Positions 8,629 through 19,200 of a stretch of DNA of 64,000 bases are shown here, piece by piece; position 1 is the first letter of the stretch; every line of letters starts with the position of its first letter. The position numbers were made by a program, and so were the translations under genes. The notes below the pieces were generated by a model that was not told the origin of the DNA, made no database searches, and saw only the letters and a program-made list of their open reading frames with translations. This DNA is from Actinomadura sp. J1-007 (lineage in GTDB: Bacteria > Actinomycetota > Actinomycetes > Streptosporangiales > Streptosporangiaceae), in assembly GCF_009793335.1 (NCBI RefSeq), contig NZ_WING01000001.1, positions 3,534,001 through 3,598,000 on the forward strand, in the 5' to 3' direction.

Positions 8629-11600
8629 ATGCTTTCGGGGCTGGGGCGTCTCATCCACCGGCGACGCTGGACCAGCCTCGTCCTGATCCTGGTGACGACG
8701 GCGCTCGCGGGCGCGTGGGGCCTCGGCGTGTTCGCCAAGTTCAAGGAGGGCGGGTTCGACGACCCGAAGTCGTCGTCCACGCTCGTCGCCAAGCTCGGCG
8801 CGACCTACTTCGGCAGCACCAACCCCGACGTGCTCGTGCTGTACCGCAGCGACACCCTCACCGTGGACGACCCGCGCTACCAGGCCGCCGTCGTCACCAC
8901 GGTCGCGCGGCTCCCGAAGGACAAGGTCGCCGAGCTGATCTCGTACTGGGCGATCGACGGCAAGGACGCGGCGGCGTTCGCCTCGCACGACCGGCACCAG
9001 ACGTTCGTCGCGGTGAAGCTGCGCGGCGACACCGACGCCGACAAGGCCGCGAACTACCAGGACGTCAAGGACCGGCTGAACGCGCCGGGCCTCAGCGTGC
9101 GGCTCGGCGGCAGCATCCCGCTCGGGCAGGAGTTCGGGGCGCAGGTCGTCTCCGACATCGTCCGCGCGGAGACGATCACGGCGCTGCCGCTGTTCGTCCT
9201 GCTCGTCGTGCTGTTCGGGGCGCTGACGGCGGCGGCGCTGCCGCTGGTGGTGTCGCTGTTCTCGATCGTCGGCGGGCTCGCCGTCCTGCACGTGGTGACG
9301 TACGCCGCGGACGTCACCTCGTTCGCCCTCGAAGTCGTCACGATGATGGGCGTCGGCCTCGCGATCGACTACTCGCTGTTCATCGTCGGCCGGTTCCGGG
9401 AGGAGCTGGCGCGCGGCATGGAGGCGTCCGGCGTCCCACCGGGGAAACCCTGGAAACAGGCGTCCGGCAGGGAGGCCCGCAAGGCCGCCAAGGAGGCGTA
9501 CCGGGAGGAGCTGGCCCCGCTGCGGGAGGCCGCGCTCGCCGCCACGATGGCCACCGCCGGACGCACGATCATGGTGTCCGGGGTGACGGTGTCGGCGGCG
9601 CTCGGCGGGCTGCTGCTGTTCCCGCAGATGTTCCTGCGGACGATCGGGCTCGCGGGCATCGCCACGGTCATGGTCGCGGTGTTCGGCGCGACCGTGCTGC
9701 TGCCGACGCTGCTCGCGCTGCTCGGCCCGCGCGTGGAGTTCGGGCGGATGCCGTGGCGGCGGCCCGGGTCGCGGCGCTCGCGGCGCGACCCCGACAGCGG
9801 GTTCTGGTACCGGCTCGGGCACAGCGTGATGAAGCACCCGCTGCCCTACTTCGCGGTGGTGCTGGTGATCCTCGCCGTGATGTTCGGGCCGTTCCTGAAC
9901 GTGCAGTTCGGCAGCATCGACGCGCGCGTCCTGCCGAAGGACAGCGTGACCCGCAACGTGGTCGAGTCCGTCAAGGCCGACTTCCCGAACGGCTCCGCCG
10001 AGCCCATCGACGTCGTCGTCTCCGGCGACCTCATCCCGCGCAACTGGCGCCCGGCCCGCAAGGGCGACCCGATCCCGCCCTACCTGGACGAGTTCCGCGA
10101 GCGGCTCGGGGCGCTGCCCGGCGTCACGCAGTCGAAGTTCACCGGCTACTCCGGGTCGTACGGCGGCGTGCGGATCTCGGTCACGCACAAGTACGAGCCG
10201 ATGGACGCGCGCGCGCAGGACCTCGTCAAGCGGGTGCGCGCGATGAGCCTGTCCAAGAACGGCTACCCGATGCACATCGACGTCGGGGGCAGCACGGCCG
10301 CGCAGATGGACCTGATGTCGAGCCTGATGCGCACGCTGCCGAAGATGGCGCTGCTCGTCGGCGTCGCCACGTTCGTCCTGCTGTTCATGTTCTTCGGGTC
10401 GGTGGTGCTGCCGCTGAAGGCCATCGTGATGAACGTGCTGTCGATCGGCGCCTCGTTCGGCGCGATCGTGTGGGGCTTCCAGTACGGGCACCTCGCCGGG
10501 CTGCTCGACTTCACGCCGACGGGCGGCGTCGAGGCGACCAGCATGATCCTCATCCTCGCGGTCGTGTTCGGGCTGTCCATGGACTACGAGGTGTTCCTGC
10601 TCAGCCGGATCCGCGAGGAATGGGACCGCACGCACGACAACCGCGCCGCCGTCGCGTCCGGGATGCAGCACACCGGCGGCATCATCACGAGCGCCGCGCT
10701 GCTGTTCCTGGTGGTCATCGGCGCGTTCAGCATGGCGGGGATCACCGTCGTCAAGCTGATCGGCGTCGGCATGTTCGTCGCCGTCGTCGTGGACGCGGCC
10801 CTCGTCCGGTCCCTGCTGGTGCCCGCGACGATGCGGTTCATGGGCGCGGCCAACTGGTGGCTGCCCGGCCCGCTGGCGGGCCTGCACGCCCGCATGGACC
10901 TGCGCGAGCACACCGGGGCCCCGGTGGCGCGCTCCGCGCCCCCGGCCAAGGCGCCGCCCCTCCCGGCCGACCAGCCGTTCCCCTACGCGGTCCGCTGGGA
11001 GTCCACCCCCGCGGACGCCCCGACCGCCCCGCCCGTACCGGGTCCCGCGCCCGCCTCCTCCGCGCCCGCTTCCGTACCGGGTCCTGCGCCTGCCTCCTCC
11101 GCGCCCGCTTCCGTACCGAACCCCGCGCCCGGCTCCTCCGCGCCCGCCCCTCCCGTGCCCGGCGCCTTCCCGAGCCCCGCGCCTCCTCCCGCTCCCGGAG
11201 CGGCGGGGCCGAGCGTTCCCGCGCCGGAGCGCCCGGTATGGGCGAGTGCCTCCGCGCCCTCCGCCGCCGCACCCGCCACGTCCGCTGTGCCTTCCGAGTC
11301 CGCTACGTCCGCCGCGTCCGCCGCGCCCTCCGCGCCTTCCGAGTCCGCTACGTCGGCCGGGTCCGCTACGTACGGTCACGGAGTGTCGCAGGGCGGCGGC
11401 GAGCCGGAGGCGACGTTTAACGGACCGTCCTGGAGCACAGATCCGGCACGTCCGAATGTGGCCGCTCCGGCGCGCGGGGAGCCCGGGACCGACCGGTGGC
11501 GGGTGGACCCGCCGCCCGCGCGAACCCCTGACCCGCCCCCGACCTCGGTGAACGGCTCCGGCGGCGCTCGTCCGGCCGCGCCGTGGGCCCCGTGGGCGGA

Positions 11601-11718
11601 CGGTCCTCCACAGCCGCGTCCGAGGCGCGAGACCCGCGTCCGGCGTGAGATAGTGCCCACTCCAGACGGTACGGGGTGGCGCTGGAGCGCTGTGGAGGAC
11701 GACAACGATGCACGCTGA
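8629..11718 (+). CDS. MmpL-type RND lipid transporter
   Basis: A 1029-residue RND-superfamily lipid exporter of the MmpL group. It has an N-terminal helix, a periplasmic loop (about residues 35-190), a first bundle of helices, a second loop (about 425-560) and a second bundle. The proton-relay Asp-Tyr pairs of MmpL3-type proteins are present: GLAIDYSLFIVGRF (D247, Y248) and GLSMDYEVFLLSRI (D652, Y653). After the last helix comes a ~250-residue Pro/Ala/Ser-rich cytoplasmic tail, comparable with the long tail of MmpL3. ATG 8629 follows AGGAGG. The stop overlaps the start of the secreted esterase by 11 bases, implying translational coupling. Likely exports the product of the PKS/ligase pair. Confidence 0.9.
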   Translation: MLSGLGRLIHRRRWTSLVLILVTTALAGAWGLGVFAKFKEGGFDDPKSSSTLVAKLGATYFGSTNPDVLVLYRSDTLTVDDPRYQAAVVTTVARLPKDKVAELISYWAIDGKDAAAFASHDRHQTFVAVKLRGDTDADKAANYQDVKDRLNAPGLSVRLGGSIPLGQEFGAQVVSDIVRAETITALPLFVLLVVLFGALTAAALPLVVSLFSIVGGLAVLHVVTYAADVTSFALEVVTMMGVGLAIDYSLFIVGRFREELARGMEASGVPPGKPWKQASGREARKAAKEAYREELAPLREAALAATMATAGRTIMVSGVTVSAALGGLLLFPQMFLRTIGLAGIATVMVAVFGATVLLPTLLALLGPRVEFGRMPWRRPGSRRSRRDPDSGFWYRLGHSVMKHPLPYFAVVLVILAVMFGPFLNVQFGSIDARVLPKDSVTRNVVESVKADFPNGSAEPIDVVVSGDLIPRNWRPARKGDPIPPYLDEFRERLGALPGVTQSKFTGYSGSYGGVRISVTHKYEPMDARAQDLVKRVRAMSLSKNGYPMHIDVGGSTAAQMDLMSSLMRTLPKMALLVGVATFVLLFMFFGSVVLPLKAIVMNVLSIGASFGAIVWGFQYGHLAGLLDFTPTGGVEATSMILILAVVFGLSMDYEVFLLSRIREEWDRTHDNRAAVASGMQHTGGIITSAALLFLVVIGAFSMAGITVVKLIGVGMFVAVVVDAALVRSLLVPATMRFMGAANWWLPGPLAGLHARMDLREHTGAPVARSAPPAKAPPLPADQPFPYAVRWESTPADAPTAPPVPGPAPASSAPASVPGPAPASSAPASVPNPAPGSSAPAPPVPGAFPSPAPPPAPGAAGPSVPAPERPVWASASAPSAAAPATSAVPSESATSAASAAPSAPSESATSAGSATYGHGVSQGGGEPEATFNGPSWSTDPARPNVAAPARGEPGTDRWRVDPPPARTPDPPPTSVNGSGGARPAAPWAPWADGPPQPRPRRETRVRREIVPTPDGTGWRWSAVEDDNDAR
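11035..11140 (+). repeat. Tandem 39-bp coding repeat in the MmpL tail
   Basis: The 13-residue unit VPGPAPASSAPAS is repeated about 2.6 times in the cytoplasmic tail of the MmpL protein. A further Ser/Ala/Thr-rich stretch follows near 11275-11375. Such tracts are prone to length change. Confidence 0.7.
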
Positions 11719-12745
11719 GTCACGACGCCGCGCGGCGAGGTGGGCCGGGGGACTCGTCGCGGGTTCCGCCGTCGTGGGCGCGACCGTGCTCCCGCCGAGC
11801 CCGGCCCCGGCCGAGGCCGCCGGGTTCAGGAAGGCCGACACCGGCGCCCAGATCACCAAGTACACCTGGCTCAACAAGGGCAAGTCCGCGTTCGACTTCC
11901 TCGTGCGGTCGCCCTCGCTCGGGTCCACGCAGCACGTGCGCGTGCTGCTGCCGAAGGGCTGGAAGAGCAAGTCCAGGCAGAGCTGGCCGGTCGTGTACGC
12001 CTACCACGGCGGCCGTGACAACTGGACGTCCTGGACGCGCAAGCGCAGCACCGACATCCAGGCGCTCGCCCGCAAGTGGGGCGTCATGGTCGTGATGCCC
12101 GAGGGCGCGAACGGCTCGTACACCAACTGGTGGAACGGCGGCCGGGGCGGCACCCCGAAGTGGGAGGACTTCCACCTGCGCGAGGTGCGGCAGCTCGTCG
12201 AGCGCAACTTCCACGCGGGCGGGTCGCGCGCCGCGATGGGCGTGTCGTCCGGCGCGCAGGGGGCGTGCACGTATCCGGGACGCGCGCCCGGCATGTTCCG
12301 GTACGCGGCGTGCTTCAGCGGGACGCTGTCGATGAGCTCCCCCGGCATCCCGGCCCTGCTCATGTACACCAACATGGGCAACAACGTGGACCCCAACGCG
12401 ATCTGGGGCATCCCCTGGATCGACAAGGCCAACTGGGACGCGCACGACCCCATCAAGCTGCTGCCGAAGATGCGCTCGACGCGGTTCTACGTGTCGTCCG
12501 GGACGACCGGCAAGCCGGGCCCCCTCGACAACCCCGACACGGCCCCGTGGGACGTCGGGCTGCTGAGCGAGCGGGCGATCGGCCCGACCGTCAAGGCGTT
12601 CACGGCCGAGGCGCGCAGGCTGCGCGTCCCGATCACCGCGCACATCTACGGGAACGGCCGGCACTCCTGGCCGTACTGGAAGCGCGAGCTGCACACGGCC
12701 TGGCCGCAGATGATGAAGACCATCGGCGCCAAGAAGGTGAAGTAG
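11708..12745 (+). CDS. Secreted antigen-85-like acyltransferase/esterase
   Basis: A 345-residue exported alpha/beta hydrolase of the esterase/antigen 85 group. The signal peptide covers about residues 1-38 (Arg-rich start, AGGLVAGSAVVGATVL, cleavage near AEAAG). The nucleophile elbow GVSSG places the Ser at residue 180; the catalytic His is H319 in GRHSWPYW, closely resembling the HSWxYW end of mycolyltransferases; a GGRDNWTSW segment could form the oxyanion region. Antigen 85 proteins move mycolyl groups between trehalose and wall sugars. Here, third in an operon with acyl-AMP ligase and MmpL, it may transfer or hydrolyse the exported lipid. A plain esterase role is the alternative. Confidence 0.82.
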   Translation: MHAESRRRAARWAGGLVAGSAVVGATVLPPSPAPAEAAGFRKADTGAQITKYTWLNKGKSAFDFLVRSPSLGSTQHVRVLLPKGWKSKSRQSWPVVYAYHGGRDNWTSWTRKRSTDIQALARKWGVMVVMPEGANGSYTNWWNGGRGGTPKWEDFHLREVRQLVERNFHAGGSRAAMGVSSGAQGACTYPGRAPGMFRYAACFSGTLSMSSPGIPALLMYTNMGNNVDPNAIWGIPWIDKANWDAHDPIKLLPKMRSTRFYVSSGTTGKPGPLDNPDTAPWDVGLLSERAIGPTVKAFTAEARRLRVPITAHIYGNGRHSWPYWKRELHTAWPQMMKTIGAKKVK

Positions 12746-12764
12746 CGCGACGCGGGCGCTCCGG

Positions 12765-12801
12765 GCCCCGGCCGTTCCGCCTTCCCGGCGGGGGCCGGGG
12801 C
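12765..12801. terminator. Terminator hairpin between convergent genes
   Basis: GCCCCGGCC (12765-12773) pairs with GGCCGGGGC (12793-12801) between the antigen-85-like gene and the convergent glycosyltransferase. Confidence 0.6.
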
Positions 12802-12802
12802 T

Positions 12803-14050
12803 TCACGCCGTCATCGTGTCGATGATCTCGCAGGCGCGCGCGACGCCGTCCTCCTCGCGGACGCGCCGGCCGAGCCGTTCCGCCCGCTCGGCGATGGAGG
12901 CGGTGCCGGTCGCCCGGCGGATCCGGGCGGCGAGCCTCGGCACGCTCAGGTCGCGGAACGGCAGCGGAGCGGGCCCGGCGCCGAGCGCGGCGACCCGTTC
13001 GCCCCAGTACGGCTGGTCGCCGAAGAACGGGCACACGACCGTCGGGACGCCCGCCCGCAGCCCCGCCGCCGTGGTGCCCGCGCCGCCGTGGTGGACGACC
13101 GCCGCCGTCCTCGGGAACAGCCACGCGTGCGGCACGTCGCGGACCGCGAGCACGTGCTCGTCCGAGGTGCCCGGGTCGCCCTGGACGACGCCGCGCACGC
13201 CCGCCAGCCGCAGCGCGGCCCGGACGATCCGGTCGGTCGCCGCCGCGTCCTTGGGCACCATGCTGCCGAACCCGACGTACACCGGAGGCGGCCCCGCGGC
13301 GAGGAAGCCGGCCAGCTCCGCCGGGGGCTCGTACGCGGAGTCGTCGGTGAACCAGTAGCCCGTCAGGTGCAGGTAGGCGGGCCAGTCGGCGGGGCGCGGC
13401 ACGACGGCGGGGCTGAAGCACGCCAGCACCGGCCGCGCCTCGTTCCGCGTCGCGTGCATCGGGCCGCGGAGGGAGACGGGCGGGAGGCCGAGCGCCGTCC
13501 GCCGCCACGGGTTGACGAACGGGCGGGAGAGCTGCCAGGCGATCTGGTCCACGGCCAGGAAGCTCGCCCGCCTGGCCCACGGCCCGAGCATCCCCGCCCG
13601 CGGCACGAACGGGTGCGGGAACGCCCCGGTCGGCTGGCTCGGCTGGAAGTGGATCAGCCCCCACGGCACGCCGAGGTGCTCGCCGACGTGCCGGGGCAGG
13701 AACCCGAGCGTGGGCCCGAGGACGAGGTCGGCGTCCTTGCAGGCGGCGAGGCACTCGGCGAGCAGCCGTTCCGCCATGGGCCCGAGGATCCGCCGGAACC
13801 CGCCGAGGAACCTCACCGGGTTGCGCCCGCCGGCGAGCAGCTCCTGCCCGGCCTCGGAGTCGAGGATCTCCGCCGGGTCGGCCGTGAGCGGCGCGAGCCC
13901 CAGGCCCGCCGCGAGCGTCATCGAGGCGTACCGCGCGCTCGCGACGAGCCGCACCTCGTCGCCGCGCGCCCGCAGCGCTTGGCCGAGCGCGACGCAGGGC
14001 TGCACGTCGCCCCGCGACCCCGCCGCGAAGATCACGATCCGTCGGCTCAC
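12803..14050 (-). CDS. Family 1 (UGT/sterol glucosyltransferase-like) glycosyltransferase
   Basis: A 415-residue GT-B fold glycosyltransferase. The N-terminal domain begins RIVIFAAGSRGDVQPCVALG, typical of the UGT group that glycosylates sterols, macrolides and mycobacterial glycopeptidolipids. The C-terminal donor-binding signature is VVHHGGAGTTAAGLRAGVP followed by PFFGDQPYWGERV, with PPVYVGFGSM before it. GTG 14050 is preceded by GGAGGAG at good spacing. It lies in the lipid cluster on the minus strand, behind the MFS gene but separated from it by a hairpin. It may attach a sugar to the cluster's lipid; macrolide-type self-resistance is the main alternative. Confidence 0.85.
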   Translation of the reverse strand: MSRRIVIFAAGSRGDVQPCVALGQALRARGDEVRLVASARYASMTLAAGLGLAPLTADPAEILDSEAGQELLAGGRNPVRFLGGFRRILGPMAERLLAECLAACKDADLVLGPTLGFLPRHVGEHLGVPWGLIHFQPSQPTGAFPHPFVPRAGMLGPWARRASFLAVDQIAWQLSRPFVNPWRRTALGLPPVSLRGPMHATRNEARPVLACFSPAVVPRPADWPAYLHLTGYWFTDDSAYEPPAELAGFLAAGPPPVYVGFGSMVPKDAAATDRIVRAALRLAGVRGVVQGDPGTSDEHVLAVRDVPHAWLFPRTAAVVHHGGAGTTAAGLRAGVPTVVCPFFGDQPYWGERVAALGAGPAPLPFRDLSVPRLAARIRRATGTASIAERAERLGRRVREEDGVARACEIIDTMTA

Positions 14051-14170
14051 CGCCACTCCTCCCCACGCGTCATCCGACGCCTCGCCCGGCCGTAGCCGGA
14101 ACGAGCATCCTGGCAACCCACCGGCCTCCTCCACAACGCCCGGCGCGCACACCCGCCGCACCGAGATCCG

Positions 14171-14194
14171 CCCGTCCGCTCAAAAGCGGACGGG
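14171..14194 (-). terminator. Terminator hairpin after the MFS gene
   Basis: CCCGTCCGCT and AGCGGACGGG form a 10-bp perfect stem with a 4-base loop, 32 bases beyond the MFS stop in the direction of transcription. It may partly separate expression of the MFS and glycosyltransferase genes. Confidence 0.7.
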
Positions 14195-14225
14195 TTCGCT
14201 TCGAGGCGTACGGCGCGCGGGGAGG

Positions 14226-15947
14226 TCATTGCCAGGCGTCGTCGCGGGGGGCGGGGCGGTCGAACGGCCCGGCGGCCGGGAGCGGGCCGGTGTCTCCGGC
14301 GTCGTCCGGAACGTACGGCATGTACCAGCCCTCGGGCGGAGGCGGCGGCCACGACCCGTGGGCGCGGGCGGGCGGCGCGGCCGGGACGCGGGGATACGCG
14401 CGGTCGGGCCGCGCGGGCCGGAGCGCGTCCGGGGCGGGTGCGGGCGCCGCCACCGGTGCGCCCGCGGTGGCGTGGACGGGTTCCATCGCGGGAACGGCGT
14501 CCGGCGCCGCGTCGGCGGCGGGGTCGGCGGCGGCCGGGGCGGTGGCGCGGCGGTTGTGCTTCGGGCCGAGCCAGCCCCGGCGGCTGGGGAGGGTGAGCCC
14601 GCTGATCAGGCCGCCGACGAGCACGAGGGCCGCGCCGAGGACGAGGCCGGACGCGGTGCCGTGGCGGAACTCCTCCAGGGCGGCGGGGCCCGCGCCCTCC
14701 TTGGGCGTGGAGTGGATGAGCAGCCCGACGATCGCGATGCCGAACGCGCCGGACACCTCGCGGATGACGTTGAGGATGCCGCTGGCGACGCCCGCCTGCT
14801 CCTCGGGGACGGCCTTCAGCACGTACATCGCGAGCGGCATGGCCATCGCGGCGCCGACGCCGACGATCATGACGCCGGGCATCAGGTCCAGGTAGCCGTC
14901 CCCGCGCTGGAGCGTGGAGAACATGAACATCCCGGCCGCCATCAGGGCGAGGCCGCCGCCGATCGCGGGCCGCGGCCCGATCTTGCCGGCCAGCCAGAAC
15001 GCGACGGGCGTCATCACCATGATCGCGATGGACGGCGGCAGCATCACCAGCCCGGCCTCGGGCGGCGAGAAGTCGAGGAAGCGCTGGAGGAACGTGGCCG
15101 AGTAGAAGATCATCCCGTTGAAGCCGATGCCGTAGAGCATCTGGGACAGCAGCCCGCCGACGAAGACCCGGTTGCGGAAGAACCGCAGGTTGATCATCGG
15201 GTCGGGGGCCCACGACTCGACGACGAGGAAGCAGGCGAGCGCGATCCCGGCCAGGGCGAAGACGCTGAGCACCGACGGGTCGGCCCAGCCGTGCTTGCGG
15301 CCCGTCTCCAGCCCGTACGCGAGGGCGAACACCATGGTCGCCGAGATCAGCACGCCGGGGATGTCGACGCGGGAGTCCTTGTTCTCGCCCTTGGAGGTGA
15401 GGACGACCAGGCCGAGCAGGATGACCAGGACGCCGGGGACGACGTTGATGAGGAAGATCCAGCCCCAGTCCCACTGCTGGACGATGAAGCCGCCGATGGC
15501 CGGGCCGAGGGCGGTCGCGGCCGAGCCCGCGCCGACCCACACGATCGTGCCGAGCGAGCGCTGCTTGTCGGTGCGCCCGACGGTGACCATGACCAGCGTC
15601 GCGGGCAGCGCGAGCGCGGCCCCGGCGCCCTGGGTGACGCGGGCGAGGATCAGCGTGGCCGCGTCGGGGGCGAGGCCGCAGACGGCGGAGGCGGCGGTGA
15701 ACACCGCCATGCCCGTGGTGAACGTGACGCGGCAGCCGTACACGTCGGTGAGCCGCCCGCCCGCGATCATCAGGCAGGAGAACATCAGGATGTAGCCGGT
15801 GGCGACCCAGTCCTTGGCGGTGTTGGACATGTCGAGGTCGCGCATGATGGTGGGCAGCGCGTTGGCGACCACCGTGTTGTCCATGGTGATCATGAACGCG
15901 CTGACGGCGACGACCGCCAGCGCCCATCGGTAGCGACCCCGGGTCAA
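14226..15947 (-). CDS. DHA2-type MFS efflux transporter
   Basis: A 573-residue EmrB/QacA-type major facilitator protein. The first helix carries MITMDNTVVANALPTIMRDL, the classic D-x-TIVNVALP DHA2 signature; helix 4-5 has LILARVTQGAGAALALPATL and the motif C region GPAIGGFI. About 13-14 membrane helices are visible up to residue ~455, followed by a Pro/Ala-rich cytoplasmic tail of ~110 residues. Start appears to be TTG at 15947; no better codon with a ribosome site is evident. Divergent from the PKS gene and sharing its upstream region, so probably part of the lipid cluster as an efflux or export pump. Drug efflux unrelated to the cluster is possible. Confidence 0.85.
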   Translation of the reverse strand: MTRGRYRWALAVVAVSAFMITMDNTVVANALPTIMRDLDMSNTAKDWVATGYILMFSCLMIAGGRLTDVYGCRVTFTTGMAVFTAASAVCGLAPDAATLILARVTQGAGAALALPATLVMVTVGRTDKQRSLGTIVWVGAGSAATALGPAIGGFIVQQWDWGWIFLINVVPGVLVILLGLVVLTSKGENKDSRVDIPGVLISATMVFALAYGLETGRKHGWADPSVLSVFALAGIALACFLVVESWAPDPMINLRFFRNRVFVGGLLSQMLYGIGFNGMIFYSATFLQRFLDFSPPEAGLVMLPPSIAIMVMTPVAFWLAGKIGPRPAIGGGLALMAAGMFMFSTLQRGDGYLDLMPGVMIVGVGAAMAMPLAMYVLKAVPEEQAGVASGILNVIREVSGAFGIAIVGLLIHSTPKEGAGPAALEEFRHGTASGLVLGAALVLVGGLISGLTLPSRRGWLGPKHNRRATAPAAADPAADAAPDAVPAMEPVHATAGAPVAAPAPAPDALRPARPDRAYPRVPAAPPARAHGSWPPPPPEGWYMPYVPDDAGDTGPLPAAGPFDRPAPRDDAWQ

Positions 15948-16107
15948 GGTGTCCGCACGGCGTGAACTCCCCGTCGGGAAAACCGCCGCTTCCCCCTAAA
16001 AGAAGTAGTGGGTATTGTTACGATTCGTTGGTATCCCGTTACGCACCCCTGACTCTGGGCCGGGGATCCTCACTATCCCATCAGGCCACATCGGTTACCG
16101 CTGAGTC

Positions 16108-16125
16108 TTGTCATCACCGTGACAA
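16108..16125. promoter_or_regulatory. Shared 18-bp operator, copy 2 (between MFS and PKS genes)
   Basis: TTGTCA-TCACCG-TGACAA, 107 bases before the PKS ATG and 160 bases before the divergent MFS start. Both copies are preceded by C, and three of the six spacer bases agree (positions 3, 5 and 6). The surrounding gap (15948-16232) is less GC-rich than the genes and contains no other gene. Confidence 0.7.
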
Positions 16126-16232
16126 GTGACCAGTGAGAAAAGTGGTCTGGATGCGCATCGTGAGACGGTCAAAGTAGGACAAGGTGGTCCCTCCGCTTCG
16201 AACGATCCTGGTCTCATTGGGGAGCCGACCGC

Positions 16233-19200
16233 ATGCAGAGCAACGATCGTTCCGGAGCCGCGCAGAACGAGCGTGACCTGACGCGGATCAGCGAGGATTC
16301 GATACGTCGGCACCTGATCGAGCAGATCGCGCGCCGCTCCAGAACCTCCGCCGCCGAGATCGACCCCGACCGCCCGCTGGAGGAGTTCGGGCTCGCCTCG
16401 CGCGACGCCGTGGCCATCGCCGGCGAGCTGGAGCAGATGCTCGGCCGCGCGCTGCCGGCCACGCTGGTCTGGGAGCACCCCACGATCAACAAGCTGTCGG
16501 TCGCGCTGTCCGGCGGTCCCGCCGAGCGGGACGCGGCCGCGGCCAACGCGGCGGCGGCCGAGATGTCCGCCGCGGCGCGGGCGGGCCGGGCCGCCGACGA
16601 CGAGCCGATCGCGGTCGTCGGCGTCGGCTGCCGCTTCCCCGGCGGTGACCGCGACCTCACCGGCCCGGCCGACTACTGGCGCTTCCTGACCGGTCGCGGC
16701 GACGCGGTCCGCGAGGTGCCGGACGGCCGCTGGGACGCGTTCGACGACGGCTCGCCCGAGGTCGGCGACCTGCTCGAACGGACGACGCGGCTCGGCGGGT
16801 TCCTCGACGACGTCGCGGAGTTCGACGCGCAGTTCTTCGGCATCACCCCGCGCGAGGCCGCCGTGATGGACCCGCAGCAGCGGCTGGTCCTGGAGGTGGC
16901 CTGGGAGGCGTTCGAGCACGCGGGCATCGGCCCGGCGTCGCTGCGCGGCAGCCGCACCGGCGTGTTCGTCGGCGTGTCCGCGCCCGAGTACGCGGCGTTC
17001 ACCGCGTCCGACCTGGCCTCGCTGGAGCCGTTCACCGCGACCGGCGCCGCGCTCAGCATCATCGCCAACCGGCTGTCCTACCTGCTCGACCTGCGCGGGC
17101 CCAGCATGATCGTCGACACCGCGTGCTCGTCGTCGCTGGTCTCCACGCACCTCGCCGTCCGGGCGCTGCGCAGCGGCGAGGCCGACCTCGCGCTCGCGGG
17201 CGGCGTCAACGTGCTGCTGTCCCCGACCGTCACGATGACGTTCGACCTGGCCGACGCGACCGCCGCCGACGGGCACTGCAAGGCGTTCGACGCGTCCGCC
17301 GACGGCATGGTCCGCGCCGAGGGCTGCGGCGCGCTCGTGCTGAAGCGCCTGTCGGACGCCCAGCGCGACGGCGACCGGGTCCTCGCGGTCGTCAGGGGCT
17401 CGGGCGTCAACTCCGACGGCCGCTCCAACGGGCTCGTCGCGCCCAACTCCGACGCCCAGCGCGCCCTGCTGCGCGAGGTGTACGCCTCGGCGGGCGTCCC
17501 CGCCGACGGGGTCGACTACGTCGAGGCGCACGGCACCGGCACCCTGCTCGGCGACCCGATCGAGGCCAAGGCGGTCGGCGACGTGCTCGGCGCGGGCGCC
17601 GGACGGGCCGAGGACGAGCCGCTGCTGATCGGCTCGGCCAAGTCCAACCTCGGGCACATGGAGTCGGCGGCGGGCGTCGCGGGGCTGATCAAGACCGTCC
17701 TCGCGCTGCACCACCGGTCGATCCCGCCGACCGCGCACTACAAGGAGCCCAACCCGCACATCCCGTTCGGCGAGCTGCGCCTCGCGGTCGTCGCGGAGGA
17801 GACGCCGTGGCCCGACCGCGGGCGGCCGTCCCGCGCGGGCGTCTCCGGGTTCGGGTTCGGCGGGACCAACGCGCACGTCATCCTCGAACAGGCGCCCGCC
17901 CAGCAGGCGGACGAGGAGCCCGTCACGGTCCGCACGTTCCCGCTGTCGGACACCAGCGCCGACCGGATCCGCGACCACGCCGCGCTCCTGGCGTCCTGGC
18001 TGCCCGAACGCGACGACGTGCCGCTCGCCGACGTCGCCCGCACGCTGCACCGGCGCGGCGGGCGCGGCCGGGCCCGCGCCGCCGTCGCCGCCCGCGACCG
18101 GGCGGGACTGGTCGAGGGCCTCACCGCGCTCGCCGAGGGCCGCCCGCACCCGGGCGTCGTCACCGGCGCCGCGCTCGGCGCGCCCGGCCGCCCCGCCTGG
18201 GTGTTCTCCGGGTACGGCGCGCAGCGCCCCGGCATGGCGCGGCGGCTCCTCGAAGAGGAGCCCGCGTTCGCCGAGGCCATCGACGACCTCGACGGCCTGT
18301 TCGCCGAGGAGAACGGCCCCGAGCTGTGGGCGCTGCTCGAATCCGGCGAGAAGCTGGAGGGCGGCCCCGCCGAGGTCATGCCCGTCCTGTTCGCCGTGCA
18401 GATCGGCCTCGCGCGCATGTGGCGGTCGTACGGCGTCACGCCCGGCGCGGTCATCGGCCACTCGATGGGCGAGGTCGCCGCAGCCGTCGTCGCCGGGCAC
18501 CTCACGGCCGCCGACGGCGTGAAGGTCATCTGCCGCCGCTCGCGGCTGCTGTCCCGCCTGGTCGGGGGCGGCGCGATGGCGGTCCTCGGCGCGTCCGCCG
18601 AGGACGTCGCCCGGCTCGCGCGCGACCTGCCCGAGGTGTACGCGGCGGTGCACTCCTCGCCCGCGCAGACGGTCGTCACCGGCGACGCGGAGCAGGTGGC
18701 GGCCGTTGTGGAACGGGCCGAGAAGGAGGGCCGGCTCGCCCGCATGGTCCAGGCCGAGGGCGCGGGCCACTCGCCGCAGGTCGATCCGCTGCTGCCGGAG
18801 CTGCGCGAGCTCCTCGACGGCGTCGCCGCCGACCCCGGCACGCCCCTCGCCGACGGGATCAAGCTCTACACCACCGCGCTCGACGACCCCCGCGCGCTCT
18901 TCCCGGCCGGTGGCGCGGAGGGCGCCCCGTCCGCCGGGGTCGCGATGGACGCCGCGTACTGGGCGGCCAACCTGCGCAACCCCGTCCGGCTGACCGGCGC
19001 CGTCGCCGCCGCCGCCGAGGACGGCTTCCGCACGTTCGTCGAGGTCAACGCGCATCCGATCCTCTCCCACGCCGTCGGTGAGACGCTCGACGGCACCGGC
19101 GCCCTCGTCACGCACACGCTGAAGCGGGCCCGCAAGGGCGAGGAGACCGACGACACGCTCACCTTCCACGCCCAGCTCGGCACGCTCGCCGCCCACGGCC

